Shown: piece after piece, positions 1-6,364 of the stretch
Layout of the letters: the number at the start of each line of letters is the position of its first letter
How positions within the stretch are numbered: the stretch's first letter is position 1
Virus record (IMG/VR): IMGVR_UViG_3300030331_000790
Coordinates: 1 to 31,356 of that record
Reading direction: 5' to 3' (one strand)
Length of the DNA stretch: 31,356 nt
DNA from: a virus
Notes under the pieces: generated by a model
What the model was told of the DNA's origin: nothing
What the model saw: the letters and a program-made list of their open reading frames with translations, nothing else
The model's database searches: none
Program-made: the position numbers and the translations under genes

Positions 1-1
1 T

Positions 2-1279
2 CCTAATGATAGTCAAATTACAGCCATACTTGATACAGATAATTCTGCTGTAAAAATGGTGTTTAGAAATAATACTGAAACAGGGAATAATGTTCAAATC
101 GGTGCAGATGGTTCTAACTTAGTTGCGTTAACTAATGCTTCAGAACGCATGAGGATAGATAGTTCAGGTAATGTTGGTATTGGAAGGACAGACCCATCTT
201 TTGAATTAGATATAAATGGAGAGCTTAGAATTGCATCTGCAAACTCTAGTTTATATCTTGAAGAAGCTGCATCAGATGCCTTTGGAAGTCACCTTGTATT
301 TAGAAAAACTAGAAATACAACAGTTGGTTCACATACAGTAGTTCAAGATGGTGATACACTTGGAACGATAGTTTTTCAAGGTTCAGATGGCTCTGGAATG
401 GAAAATGCCGCCACAATAGCTTGTGAGGTAGATGGCACACCTTTTAGTAGTAGTGATACTACAGATATGCCTGGAAGATTAATCTTTAAAACCTCACCTG
501 ATGGTTCTGCTACTCCTACAGAACGCATGAGGATAGATAGCTCTGGTAATTTATTGGTGGGTACAACTGCGTCAACAGCTTACAATAATAGTTCAGATGT
601 TTATGGTTTTAATGTTTATGCAAATGGGCAAATTGCATCTTCTGTAAATGGTGTACAAGCAGCTTATTTTAATAGACAGAACAGTCATGGTCAGCTTTTA
701 GATTTTCGCAAAGATGGCAGTAATATAGGAACTATTGGGTCTACAGCTTCTGGTATGGAAATATTTGCTTCTGGAGTAAATAACTGTGGTTGGCGTTTTA
801 ATGATAACTCAGCCATTCTTCCAATGAAAAACTCAGATACATCAGACAATCTTGTAGACCTTGGAAATTCATCTTTTCGTATGGATGACATTTTTGCTAC
901 CAATGGCACAATCCAAACATCAGATGAAAATGAAAAGCAAGACATAGCATCTATGACTATAGCAGAACTAGCTGTGGGTAAGCGTTTATCAACATTATTT
1001 AAGACCTTTAGATGGAAAGATAAAGTCACAGAAAAGGCAGACAAAGCTAGAACACACTCTGGAATTGTTGCTCAAGAAGTCAAGGCAGCTTTTGAAGCAG
1101 AAGGTTTAGACGCTACCAAGTATGCTTTGTTTTGCAGTGACACTTGGACAAATGATGATGGGAAAGAACAAACAAGGATGGGCGTAAGGTATCCAGAATT
1201 ATTAAGTTTCATTGCAAGTTATAATGAAAGCAGATTTACGGCAATAGAAGCAAGATTAACAGCATTAGAAGGAGTATAA
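2..1279 (+). CDS. Tail fibre, C-terminal part with S74 intramolecular chaperone domain (5' end missing)
   Basis: The reading frame is open from base 2, so the true start lies outside the window. The protein has two copies of an ERMRIDSSGN motif (from about nt 144 and 522), typical of phage fibre shafts and receptor-binding segments. It ends in a Peptidase_S74-type domain: a TSDENEKQDI segment with the candidate nucleophile Ser at nt 920-922, a later HSGIVAQEV motif, and a final coiled-coil-like helix. In known S74 proteins this domain trimerises the fibre and then cleaves itself off just before the Ser. The N-terminal fibre half is probably the open gene at 29617-31356, but the two pieces do not join in frame. 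The next gene starts one base after the stop. The family assignment is strong; the receptor cannot be predicted. Confidence 0.88.
   Translation, partial: PNDSQITAILDTDNSAVKMVFRNNTETGNNVQIGADGSNLVALTNASERMRIDSSGNVGIGRTDPSFELDINGELRIASANSSLYLEEAASDAFGSHLVFRKTRNTTVGSHTVVQDGDTLGTIVFQGSDGSGMENAATIACEVDGTPFSSSDTTDMPGRLIFKTSPDGSATPTERMRIDSSGNLLVGTTASTAYNNSSDVYGFNVYANGQIASSVNGVQAAYFNRQNSHGQLLDFRKDGSNIGTIGSTASGMEIFASGVNNCGWRFNDNSAILPMKNSDTSDNLVDLGNSSFRMDDIFATNGTIQTSDENEKQDIASMTIAELAVGKRLSTLFKTFRWKDKVTEKADKARTHSGIVAQEVKAAFEAEGLDATKYALFCSDTWTNDDGKEQTRMGVRYPELLSFIASYNESRFTAIEARLTALEGV
141..540 (+). repeat. 22-bp direct repeat in the tail-fibre gene (141-162 and 519-540)
   Basis: The string beginning CAGAACGCATGAGG and ending GATAGATAG occurs identically at 141-162 and 519-540, both times encoding TERMRIDS or ERMRIDS. 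Such repeats allow recombination between fibre modules and often break short-read assemblies, which may explain why the window is cut in this gene. Confidence 0.9.
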
Positions 1280-1280
1280 C

Positions 1281-1616
1281 ATGGCAGCAACATGGACAAT
1301 TGTAAACACTGAATATGACATCAAAGGGTCAAAAGGTGATAATCAAATAACGACATTACATTGGGAATGTACTGACAGTGAGGATGTAACAACTGATGGT
1401 GAAACTGTAACGCATAGAGGTAGAACGTATGGATCAATAGGTATACCTGAACCATCAGGTACGTTTATTGAATACTCAAAGGTGTCACATGAGAATTGTG
1501 TGACCTGGGCAAAGGCTATTATTGGAAGTGACCAAGTAAAAGCTTACGAAGATAGTGTAGCTAATCAGATTGCATTAAGCAAAACTCCCACACAGGGATC
1601 AGGAAAACCGTGGTAA
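1281..1616 (+). CDS. Conserved hypothetical protein after the tail fibre
   Basis: This 111-residue protein begins MAATWTIVNTEYD and looks like a small beta-rich protein. It resembles a family commonly found just after phage tail-fibre genes, to which I believe a DUF number has been given (possibly DUF7936; from memory, unverified). I see no membrane segment or catalytic motif. It starts one base after the fibre stop codon, so it is almost certainly co-translated with the fibre, and a role in fibre assembly or as an accessory tail protein is possible. That role is inferred only from position. A GGAGGAC site after its stop serves the next gene. Confidence 0.7.
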   Translation: MAATWTIVNTEYDIKGSKGDNQITTLHWECTDSEDVTTDGETVTHRGRTYGSIGIPEPSGTFIEYSKVSHENCVTWAKAIIGSDQVKAYEDSVANQIALSKTPTQGSGKPW

Positions 1617-1631
1617 TAAAGGAGGACTAAT

Positions 1632-1760
1632 ATGCCAATGGGAAAAGGAACCTATGGTTCAATGAAAGGTAGACCACCTAAAAAAAATGGTCTTACTAAA
1701 AAACAAAAGACTTTGCCAGCTAGTCTTAAAAGAAAGATAATGGCATCTAAGAAGAAGTAA
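1632..1760 (+). CDS. Tiny basic protein, 42 aa
   Basis: The ATG at 1632 follows a good ribosome-binding site (AAAGGAGGACTAAT, 1618-1631). The product begins MPMGKGTYGSMKGRPPKKNG and ends in RKIMASKKK. About a third of its residues are Lys or Arg, with few acidic ones, so it should bind nucleic acid or another polyanion. From memory, similar MGKGTYGS...RPPKK proteins occur in other marine phages. Its stop overlaps the start of the next gene (TAATG), which supports real translation. It resembles the basic mini-proteins at 11554-12390. Function unknown. Confidence 0.72.
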   Translation: MPMGKGTYGSMKGRPPKKNGLTKKQKTLPASLKRKIMASKKK

Positions 1761-2245
1761 TGTTTGATCCAGCGTCGATAGCTACTGCAGTTAGCCTATC
1801 GACTGCTGCATTTAACAACATCAAGAAAGCATTTGCTATTGGTCGTGATCTGGAAGGTATGTCTGGTGATCTATCAAGATGGATGAAAGCTAGCTCTGAT
1901 ATAGAGCAAGCTGTTAAGTCTACAAAAAATCCTCCCTTTTATAAAAAGATGTTAAGTGGTGACTCAGTTGAAGAAGCTGCCATGAAGAGTTTGGTTGCTC
2001 AAAAGACTATGGAAAAGCAACGATATGAATTACAACAGTATGTTAAGTTTAAGTTTGGTGTCAAAGCTTGGGATGATTTGCTCAAGATGGAAGGCAAGAT
2101 ACGCAAACAAAGACAAGAGTTAATCTATAAAAGACAAGAACTAACACAAAAGATTATCGAAGGTGTGTTTGTTGTTGTTCTTGTATGCTCAATTATAGGT
2201 TTAATTTTCTTTGCAATCTGGTTAAAGAAGCAACAAGATGTCTGA
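1760..2245 (+). CDS. Conserved phage protein with coiled coil and C-terminal membrane anchor
   Basis: This 161-residue protein has a helical N-terminal part (FDPASIATAVSLSTAAFNNIKKAF), a Lys/Glu/Gln-rich stretch at about 95-132 likely to form a coiled coil, and one strong transmembrane helix at about 135-156 (IEGVFVVVLVCSIIGLIFFA) followed by a short basic tail. It looks like a family I remember from marine podoviruses and myoviruses, function unknown. It sits at the head of the lysis cluster and has a single anchor, so a spanin-like or lysis-accessory role is possible. The anchor is at the C-terminus, unlike classic inner-membrane spanins. Start and stop both overlap neighbouring genes. Confidence 0.72.
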   Translation: MFDPASIATAVSLSTAAFNNIKKAFAIGRDLEGMSGDLSRWMKASSDIEQAVKSTKNPPFYKKMLSGDSVEEAAMKSLVAQKTMEKQRYELQQYVKFKFGVKAWDDLLKMEGKIRKQRQELIYKRQELTQKIIEGVFVVVLVCSIIGLIFFAIWLKKQQDV

Positions 2246-2330
2246 AAAAGATATTATATTTGTTTTTATTGTACTTTTGTCTTATGTTTGGTGTACATGG
2301 TTTGAACCCAAGTGGATATTTATTAAGTGA
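2238..2330 (+). CDS. 30-aa single-pass membrane peptide
   Basis: This short frame starts inside the end of the previous gene (8-base overlap) and encodes MSEKDIIFVFIVLLSYVWCT followed by WFEPKWIFIK. Almost the whole peptide is one hydrophobic helix with a basic end. It ends seven bases before the next start and its last codons provide that gene's AGTGAGGA ribosome-binding site. Overlap, packing and composition support a real small gene in the lysis region, but I recognise no family and chance cannot be excluded at this length. Confidence 0.45.
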   Translation: MSEKDIIFVFIVLLSYVWCTWFEPKWIFIK

Positions 2331-2336
2331 GGATAT

Positions 2337-2552
2337 ATGCCAGCTACCATTATAGATGATTATAAAATATTTCCTAGATTGATGATGCTTGTTGTTACCA
2401 TACTTACTTATCAAAGTGTGCATTGGTACATGGCATTAGACAATCCAACGATACAGCAAAGTGGTTTAGTATCTGTATGTATGGGTGCTTTAACTGGTTG
2501 CTTTGGAATCTGGATGAACGGAGAAAGAAAGAATGATACTAACAATCGTTAA
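2337..2552 (+). CDS. Small two-helix membrane protein, holin-like candidate
   Basis: This 71-residue protein has two hydrophobic segments (about residues 13-33 and 42-61) and a short charged C-terminus (NGERKNDTNNR). The motifs DDYKIFPRLMMLVVT and SVCMGALTGCFGIWM match, from memory, a small conserved protein in the lysis cluster of many marine phages. Size, topology and position before the second holin candidate and the endolysin fit a holin or antiholin. It overlaps the following gene by 20 bases, suggesting translational coupling, as in holin/antiholin pairs. Function is inferred from topology and neighbours. Confidence 0.72.
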   Translation: MPATIIDDYKIFPRLMMLVVTILTYQSVHWYMALDNPTIQQSGLVSVCMGALTGCFGIWMNGERKNDTNNR

Positions 2553-2889
2553 ATCTTTAGGCTCATTGGCATCTAGTTATGTAGATGGCAAAGTGCAAAC
2601 TCAAAAAGTAAAAGCAGAAATACAAAAGAAACAACTGACTGGTGAAATAGACTGGGATTTGGAAGCTATCAAAGCTACACAATCTAGCTGGAAGGATGAA
2701 TGGATTACCATATTGTTATCCATACCATTCCTTCTTTGTTTTATTAATGATGACACAAGGCAGATGGCATTCGCTGGATTCCAAGCATTGGAACAAGCTC
2801 CAGCATGGTATACATATTCTTTTGGTGTGGTGATTGCTGCATCATTTGGTATAAGATCAGCAACTAAATTTTTTGGAGGTAAGAAGTAA
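2533..2889 (+). CDS. Putative holin (3TM gene-transfer-agent-type)
   Basis: The 118-residue product begins with a helix (MILTIVKSLGSLASSYVDGK), then a charged Lys/Glu helix, then KDEWITILLSIPFLLCFI and YTYSFGVVIAASFGIRSATKFF as two further hydrophobic segments. This order (short N-terminal helix, amphipathic Lys-rich stretch, DEW before the first clear membrane helix, C-terminal FGIRSATKFFGG) resembles the 3TM holin family first described for gene-transfer-agent release. It would make the inner-membrane lesion that lets the endolysin at 3593-4045 reach peptidoglycan. The stop overlaps the next start (TAATG). Confidence 0.75.
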   Translation: MILTIVKSLGSLASSYVDGKVQTQKVKAEIQKKQLTGEIDWDLEAIKATQSSWKDEWITILLSIPFLLCFINDDTRQMAFAGFQALEQAPAWYTYSFGVVIAASFGIRSATKFFGGKK

Positions 2890-3593
2890 TGCCAGAACCA
2901 CAAGTCAAAACATTAGAAATTAAAAGTACAAAGGATAAATATAAAGAAGCTTCAAAAAAACAGAAAGATAAAGACTTCCGAGAGAAAGAAAAAAAAAGTC
3001 TGACCAAATCTATTGGGACTGCTGGACCCAAAGTAAGACCAGATGGTACGACTAAAGATGATAAACCTACTGCTAAACAAAAAGAAGAGTTTAGAGCATT
3101 AGAAGATAAATATAGAACAAATTATTCTGGTACGGTAGGGGATAAGTATTATAAGAATCCAGAGGGAACTGGTACAGGTCAAGGTGGAAGTGGTATTCCT
3201 GTTGAAACAAAAACTGCACAAACAAAACCAGCTGAAGTATTTCAACCACAAGAAATAATATATATTGAAATGCCATCATCACAAGATAAGGATGAAGTTT
3301 TTTCTTTGAAAAGTTTTGTTGATAAAACACCAGAGAGTTCAACATATATTTCAGAACCAAATAGAATATTGTATAATTCTGGTGGTAGTACAAATAGATT
3401 AGATGTAGCACAAACATCTTTTTTTAATTTAGCTGAGGACTTAGGATCATCTGATCCAACAAGAGTTTCTTTTAGTGTTCGACCAAGAACAAGAGGTACA
3501 TTGTTTAGAAACTTTGGAATAACTGGTGCAGATGCATCCGTTAATATAGCACTACCAAACAAAGGAAGAAGTTTATTTGGAGGAGATACATAA
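2889..3593 (+). CDS. Hypothetical protein with charged, low-complexity N-terminus
   Basis: This 234-residue protein lies between the holin and endolysin genes and overlaps both neighbours by one base. Residues 1-75 are very rich in Lys, Glu and Asp, followed by a Gly/Thr-rich stretch (EGTGTGQGGSGIP) and a C-terminal part of mixed composition (TRVSFSVRPRTRGTLFRNFGITGADASVNIAL) that may be a small folded domain. I see no membrane helix, signal peptide or catalytic motif and do not recognise the family. The position suggests a late product, perhaps lysis-associated or a minor virion component. The frame is long and tightly packed, so the gene is very likely real. Confidence 0.7.
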   Translation: MPEPQVKTLEIKSTKDKYKEASKKQKDKDFREKEKKSLTKSIGTAGPKVRPDGTTKDDKPTAKQKEEFRALEDKYRTNYSGTVGDKYYKNPEGTGTGQGGSGIPVETKTAQTKPAEVFQPQEIIYIEMPSSQDKDEVFSLKSFVDKTPESSTYISEPNRILYNSGGSTNRLDVAQTSFFNLAEDLGSSDPTRVSFSVRPRTRGTLFRNFGITGADASVNIALPNKGRSLFGGDT

Positions 3594-4045
3594 TGTTTAA
3601 ACTTTCACAAAGAAGTAAAGATAAATTAACTGGTGTAAAGACAGAACTTGTAGCTGTTGTGACCAGTGCCATTGAACACACCACCGTCGATTTCGGAGTG
3701 ATTCAAGGACTCAGAACTTTGGAAGAACAAAAGGAACTTGTTGCCAAAGGTGCAAGCCAAACAATGAAATCAAAACATTTGACTGGTGATGCCGTCGATC
3801 TCATGGCCTATGTTGGTTCGAGGGCATCATGGGAGCTGAATCTTTATGATAACATTGCAGATGCCATAAAGAGAGCAGCAGAGATATGTGATGTGGGTAT
3901 TCGTTGGGGTTGTGCCTGGCACATACCAGATATCAGAGAGTATGATGGTTCAATGCAAGATGCAATGAATGATTATATTGATCTAAGAAAAGGACAAGGG
4001 CGTAGACCTTTTATTGATGGTCCTCATTTTGAGCTTTCTCAATAA
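3593..4045 (+). CDS. Endolysin, M15-family peptidoglycan peptidase
   Basis: The 150-residue protein has the hallmarks of M15 (VanY/T5-endolysin-like) metallopeptidases: IQGLRTLEEQ (37-46), the zinc-ligand motif SKHLTGDAVDL with H62 and D69, and a C-terminal DGPHFEL with D142 as likely catalytic acid and H145 as third zinc ligand. Such enzymes cut the L-Ala-D-Glu or D-Ala bonds of peptide stems and release progeny with the upstream holins. There is no signal peptide or cell-wall-binding domain, normal for Gram-negative phages. It is the last plus-strand gene of the late operon; its 3' end overlaps the minus-strand gene ending at 4011 by 35 bases, with no terminator between them. Confidence 0.9.
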   Translation: MFKLSQRSKDKLTGVKTELVAVVTSAIEHTTVDFGVIQGLRTLEEQKELVAKGASQTMKSKHLTGDAVDLMAYVGSRASWELNLYDNIADAIKRAAEICDVGIRWGCAWHIPDIREYDGSMQDAMNDYIDLRKGQGRRPFIDGPHFELSQ

Positions 4046-4292
4046 ACTCCATAGCTAGTGTAGCATAACCAGCAATATCTTTATATGAATCTTCATGATT
4101 AGGCTGTTGTCTTAATCTCATAGCTTTTGTGAGTATCATCATAATGCATACATCCAAGTATGTGAAATTCATATCTTTATATTCTGACCAACACTTAGCT
4201 ATGGCTCTAAGATTGTCAGTTGGATTACCATAGACGTGTTGCCTTTTATCTAGTGTATCTCCGACTTCTCTTAGGAATTGCGCTCTTGTCAT
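4011..4292 (-). CDS. DUF6378-like phage protein
   Basis: This 93-residue helical protein begins MTRAQFLREVGDTLDKRQHVYGN and contains YGNPTDNLRAIAKCWSEY, MMILTKAMRLRQQPNHEDSYKDIAGYA. This matches the family I know as DUF6378, frequent in phage early regions; the conserved NHEDSxxDIAGYA motif looks like an all-alpha nucleotide-pyrophosphohydrolase-type (MazG-like) fold, but that enzymatic link is my inference. It is the last gene of the early minus-strand block and is separated from the upstream gene by a structured 182-base gap. Its 3' end overlaps the endolysin gene on the other strand. Confidence 0.8.
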   Translation of the reverse strand: MTRAQFLREVGDTLDKRQHVYGNPTDNLRAIAKCWSEYKDMNFTYLDVCIMMILTKAMRLRQQPNHEDSYKDIAGYATLAMEFIEKAQNEDHQ

Positions 4293-4351
4293 TTACATCT
4301 CCACTGGTAGGTCATAGTCATATCTATCATAAGTGTCATATCGAGTCTGGT

Positions 4352-4394
4352 GTATGGCTATGGTGGAATTGGGATACACAAACCATAGCCATAC
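4352..4394. repeat. Perfect 13-bp hairpin with GGGATACACA in its loop
   Basis: Arms GTATGGCTATGGT (4352-4364) and ACCATAGCCATAC (4382-4394) are perfectly complementary, around a 17-base loop that on the plus strand contains GGGATACACAA (4371-4381). No T-run follows on either strand, so it is not a standard terminator. The loop repeats the leader found upstream of several early genes on the minus strand, but here on the plus strand. Confidence 0.85.
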
Positions 4395-4403
4395 GTTATA
4401 TGT

Positions 4404-4467
4404 TATACTAGAGTTAATTGGTGAATGGTTCCGAATCTATTCATAGTTATAAATCAACTCTAGTATA
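4404..4467. repeat. 12-bp perfect inverted repeat with 40-base spacer
   Basis: TATACTAGAGTT (4404-4415) and AACTCTAGTATA (4456-4467) are exact inverted copies. The spacer holds shorter complementary pieces (TGAAT/ATTCA). With the neighbouring 13-bp hairpin, most of the gene-free gap 4293-4474 is structured. I see no terminator T-run, no convincing promoter and no credible gene in this gap. Confidence 0.8.
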
Positions 4468-4474
4468 TTCCTAA

Positions 4475-4690
4475 TCAATCTTCCATACCTAATGCTTTTT
4501 TAGGATTTTTTCTAAACGATTCATTGTTATCTTTATACAGTTTCTTAAGATCAGACTCCCAATCTGATAAAGCATCAGCTTTAGTAACCCATCCCCATTG
4601 GTTCCATCTTTTTTTATTCCAGATAATATAGCCTTCTCCACATATATCATCCCATTTTAATGTAGCGATTGAATATCTATATTTGCTCAT
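4475..4690 (-). CDS. Hypothetical protein, 71 aa
   Basis: The ATG at 4690 follows a GGAAAG ribosome-binding site and starts nine bases after the SSB-like gene stop. The product is rich in Trp, Lys and Tyr (KWDDICGEGYIIWNKKRWNQWGWVTKADALSDWESDL), has no membrane segment and resembles no family I can name. The aromatic/basic mix could suit a small nucleic-acid or protein-binding factor. Its position directly after SSB, annealase and exonuclease genes suggests it belongs to the recombination operon. Function unknown. Confidence 0.65.
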   Translation of the reverse strand: MSKYRYSIATLKWDDICGEGYIIWNKKRWNQWGWVTKADALSDWESDLKKLYKDNNESFRKNPKKALGMED

Positions 4691-4699
4691 TTTTCTTTC

Positions 4700-5116
4700 C
4701 TAAAATGGTATATCATCATCTATTGGAGTTTTCTTTTCTTCCATATGCTGATATGCACCATCAAACTCAGTTCTCTTTTGCATCTTCTCAGATATACTTA
4801 GACTTAGATAATCATTACCATTCTTATCTTTTCTTCTCCATGCAGATATTTTTAATGGAGTATCTTTATTAAATTTTTCTTCGAGAGGTCCACCTTTATC
4901 TGGTTGATTATCATTTGTCTTTTCATTATTCCAAAGAGTACATAGCTTTGTATATACTTGCACTACCTTTGTACCATTTTTTGTTTCTTCATTTATACAA
5001 ACAATTCTATGTTCAATCCCATCAATATCAAGTTTGCCACTTAATATCAATCTATCATTTTGATTGTAAGGCTTAAAGCAAGCACCACTATTTTTATTAT
5101 CGTATTGTTCTACCAT
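4700..5116 (-). CDS. Single-stranded-DNA-binding-like protein with acidic DDDIPF tail
   Basis: This 138-residue protein ends in PIDDDIPF, the acidic, Phe-terminated tip that in bacterial SSBs recruits partner proteins. The body has two similar beta-strand segments (DRLILSGKLDIDGIEHRIVCINEE and TPLKISAWRRKDKNGNDYLSLSISEK). The second resembles a small SSB-like family of alphaproteobacterial phages with the motif SAW...YxSLSI (family recalled from memory). It probably coats ssDNA made by the exonuclease and hands it to the annealing protein encoded just upstream. The start follows GAGGATAA and overlaps the annealase gene by seven bases. Confidence 0.78.
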   Translation of the reverse strand: MVEQYDNKNSGACFKPYNQNDRLILSGKLDIDGIEHRIVCINEETKNGTKVVQVYTKLCTLWNNEKTNDNQPDKGGPLEEKFNKDTPLKISAWRRKDKNGNDYLSLSISEKMQKRTEFDGAYQHMEEKKTPIDDDIPF

Positions 5117-5550
5117 GATTTATTATCCTCATATTTGTTATCATCAAACTTTCCTAAGAACACATCAGCATTAAAACCTAGATGTGATATTGCTTTTGTA
5201 AGACCATCTGTAAGTGCCATCTTTGGTGCATCATCATTTGTTTTTGCTTTGGGTGCATCAAGATTTATCATAGCTCTTGCTCCAGCTACAGGTCCAAATG
5301 ATCCATATAATGTAGTAACAGTAACCTTTGCAATCACCATCATAATATTTCCAAGTGTAGGATAATCATATTCTACAGTGTATGACCAATTACTACCAAC
5401 TGGACCAAACCTTTCAGTAACATTTCTGATCTGGTGCATAGCATCTATGGTATTAATAGTTTTTCCAAACTTACTTGGTGCCTTTCTTGTATGTGCTGGA
5501 TTAGTTTTTTCAACTGCAGTCCATAAGTTTAAATTATTTTTATTCGACAT
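5110..5550 (-). CDS. Single-strand annealing protein (Rad52/ERF-like recombinase)
   Basis: The 146-residue protein has an N-terminal region (NLWTAVEKTNPAHTRKA, then INTIDAMHQIRNVTERFGPVG), a beta-rich centre and a C-terminal MALTDGLTKAISHLGFNADVFLGKFDDNKY. That last signature, in which a helix of the type TDALTKALSxLGF leads to DVFLGKxDDxKY, is characteristic of phage ssDNA-annealing proteins of the Rad52/Sak/ERF group. It would pair complementary strands during phage recombination, working with the adjacent exonuclease and SSB-like protein much as Red beta does with exo. It is short for the group, lacking a long C-terminal tail. The start follows the shared leader AAGGGATACACA. Confidence 0.83.
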   Translation of the reverse strand: MSNKNNLNLWTAVEKTNPAHTRKAPSKFGKTINTIDAMHQIRNVTERFGPVGSNWSYTVEYDYPTLGNIMMVIAKVTVTTLYGSFGPVAGARAMINLDAPKAKTNDDAPKMALTDGLTKAISHLGFNADVFLGKFDDNKYEDNKSW

Positions 5551-6085
5551 TGTGTATCCCTTCTTCTGGCTCAGTATTATTGATTACGTGTGACCAAAAC
5601 TTGGGAAGTATATTCTTGAGCCTATCAATATACTCTCCATCTTTTTCTATGACCCCACATCTCCATGAATTTCCGTTACCAAAAAAGTTTGGGAAATAAC
5701 ATAAGCTACTATTCGATAGCCATAAATAAAACTGTATCTGTGGTGTGTATCTATCGATCTGAATATTTAATTTATTAAATGAGCTTGTATGTTTTGCTTC
5801 AACAATAGCTTGCATACCTACTACTGAAGCATCTATTGTACCTTTCAATGGTACACCATTCCAATTCATAGTATATTCTTTTTGATGGTTCTCGAGTTCT
5901 ACATCATACTCTTGTTGAAACACAAAAAGATTATATGGTTCTGTAAGAATACCTATCTGTACCGGGTGATTAAATGATAAATCATCTGGTTCTTTTTGAC
6001 CAGTTTTAACTAGCCATAGATCATGCCAATCTCCAGACATAATCTTTGCACAATCTGATCCACCAATAAAGCCTTTACGATTCAT
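5540..6085 (-). CDS. PD-(D/E)XK exonuclease (lambda-exo/YqaJ-like)
   Basis: Starting at the ATG at 6085, just behind the leader AAAGGGATACAC, gives 181 residues. Motifs fit the lambda-exonuclease/YqaJ fold: IGGSD (7-11), GILTEPYN with E49, GTID with catalytic D85, EAK with E96 and K98, and PQIQFYLWL, the conserved Gln/Tyr helix. Such enzymes degrade the 5' strand of duplex ends, leaving ssDNA for the annealing protein encoded next. A TTG at 6100 would add five residues but would consume the ribosome-binding site. A consensus-like promoter at 6107-6135 lies just upstream, so this gene probably opens its own transcript. It overlaps the annealase gene by 11 bases. Confidence 0.87.
   Translation of the reverse strand: MNRKGFIGGSDCAKIMSGDWHDLWLVKTGQKEPDDLSFNHPVQIGILTEPYNLFVFQQEYDVELENHQKEYTMNWNGVPLKGTIDASVVGMQAIVEAKHTSSFNKLNIQIDRYTPQIQFYLWLSNSSLCYFPNFFGNGNSWRCGVIEKDGEYIDRLKNILPKFWSHVINNTEPEEGIHNVE
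5551..5563 (-). promoter_or_regulatory. Shared early leader/RBS before the annealase gene
   Basis: On the minus strand this reads GAAGGGATACACA directly before ATG. It is one of at least five near-identical leaders of early genes. Confidence 0.8.
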
Positions 6086-6100
6086 GTGTATCCCTTTCAA
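6086..6100 (-). promoter_or_regulatory. Shared early leader/RBS before the exonuclease gene
   Basis: The minus strand reads TTGAAAGGGATACAC before the ATG at 6085. It fixes the start codon and matches the leaders at 5551, 8418, 9997 and, less exactly, 7138. Confidence 0.8.
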
Positions 6101-6106
6101 TAAAAA

Positions 6107-6135
6107 ATTATATTACTTGACTATAAAAATGTAAA
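6107..6135 (-). promoter_or_regulatory. Sigma70-like promoter for the recombination genes
   Basis: On the minus strand TTTACA (6135-6130, five of six matches to TTGACA) and TATAAT (6112-6107, perfect) are separated by exactly 17 bases. The -10 box lies about 21 bases before the exonuclease start codon. A perfect -10 and optimal spacing in a gene-free stretch make this the best promoter in the window. It implies transcription by host RNA polymerase, consistent with the absence of a phage RNA polymerase gene. Confidence 0.82.
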
Positions 6136-6181
6136 GCAATATTATTTTTTTATAACATAATCCATCTTTATAACTCCCTTG

Positions 6182-6210
6182 GGGCAGCTAACTGCTGCCC
6201 TTTTTCTTTT
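6182..6210 (+). terminator. Rho-independent terminator, plus-strand direction
   Basis: GGGCAGC (6182-6188), loop TAACT, GCTGCCC (6194-6200), then TTTTTCTTTT (6201-6210). It is a classic intrinsic terminator for rightward transcription, although every gene around it is leftward. No T-run follows on the minus strand. The stop codon of the minus-strand gene at 6188-6364 lies at the left arm. Confidence 0.85.
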
Positions 6211-6364
6211 CTTCTTCCCAATCAATATGAAATGACTCTACTACTTCATCTGGTCTAGTAAAATCTTGCGGTACATATGGCAATGAAATCTCCACTTCTT
6301 TGGGTTTCTTTAACCATCTATCATGAAATACTTTTATTTTATGGCTGTACTTTTTTATATCCAT
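6188..6364 (-). CDS. Hypothetical protein, 58 aa
   Basis: The ATG at 6364 follows AAGGATAGAG and lies 26 bases inside the 3' end of the previous minus-strand gene. The product is MDIKKYSHKIKVFHDRW, then LKKPKEVEISLPYVPQDFTR and an acidic-to-basic tail ending EEEKKKGSS. No domain is recognised; charged composition suggests a small soluble protein. It is the last gene of the first early transcript, since a new promoter begins 53 bases after its stop. Overlap and ribosome-binding site support a real gene. Confidence 0.55.
   Translation of the reverse strand: MDIKKYSHKIKVFHDRWLKKPKEVEISLPYVPQDFTRPDEVVESFHIDWEEEKKKGSS

Noticed and set aside
4289-4339. 16-residue minus-strand frame (MTLMIDMTMTYQWRCK) overlapping the DUF6378-like start as ATGA
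   Set aside because: Too short, no ribosome-binding site and an in-frame stop just upstream. The ATGA overlap alone is not enough.
4669-5593. Plus-strand open frames of 60-100 codons opposite the SSB, annealase and exonuclease genes
   Set aside because: They lie wholly opposite well-supported genes, have no ribosome-binding sites, and their products are low-complexity mirror translations.
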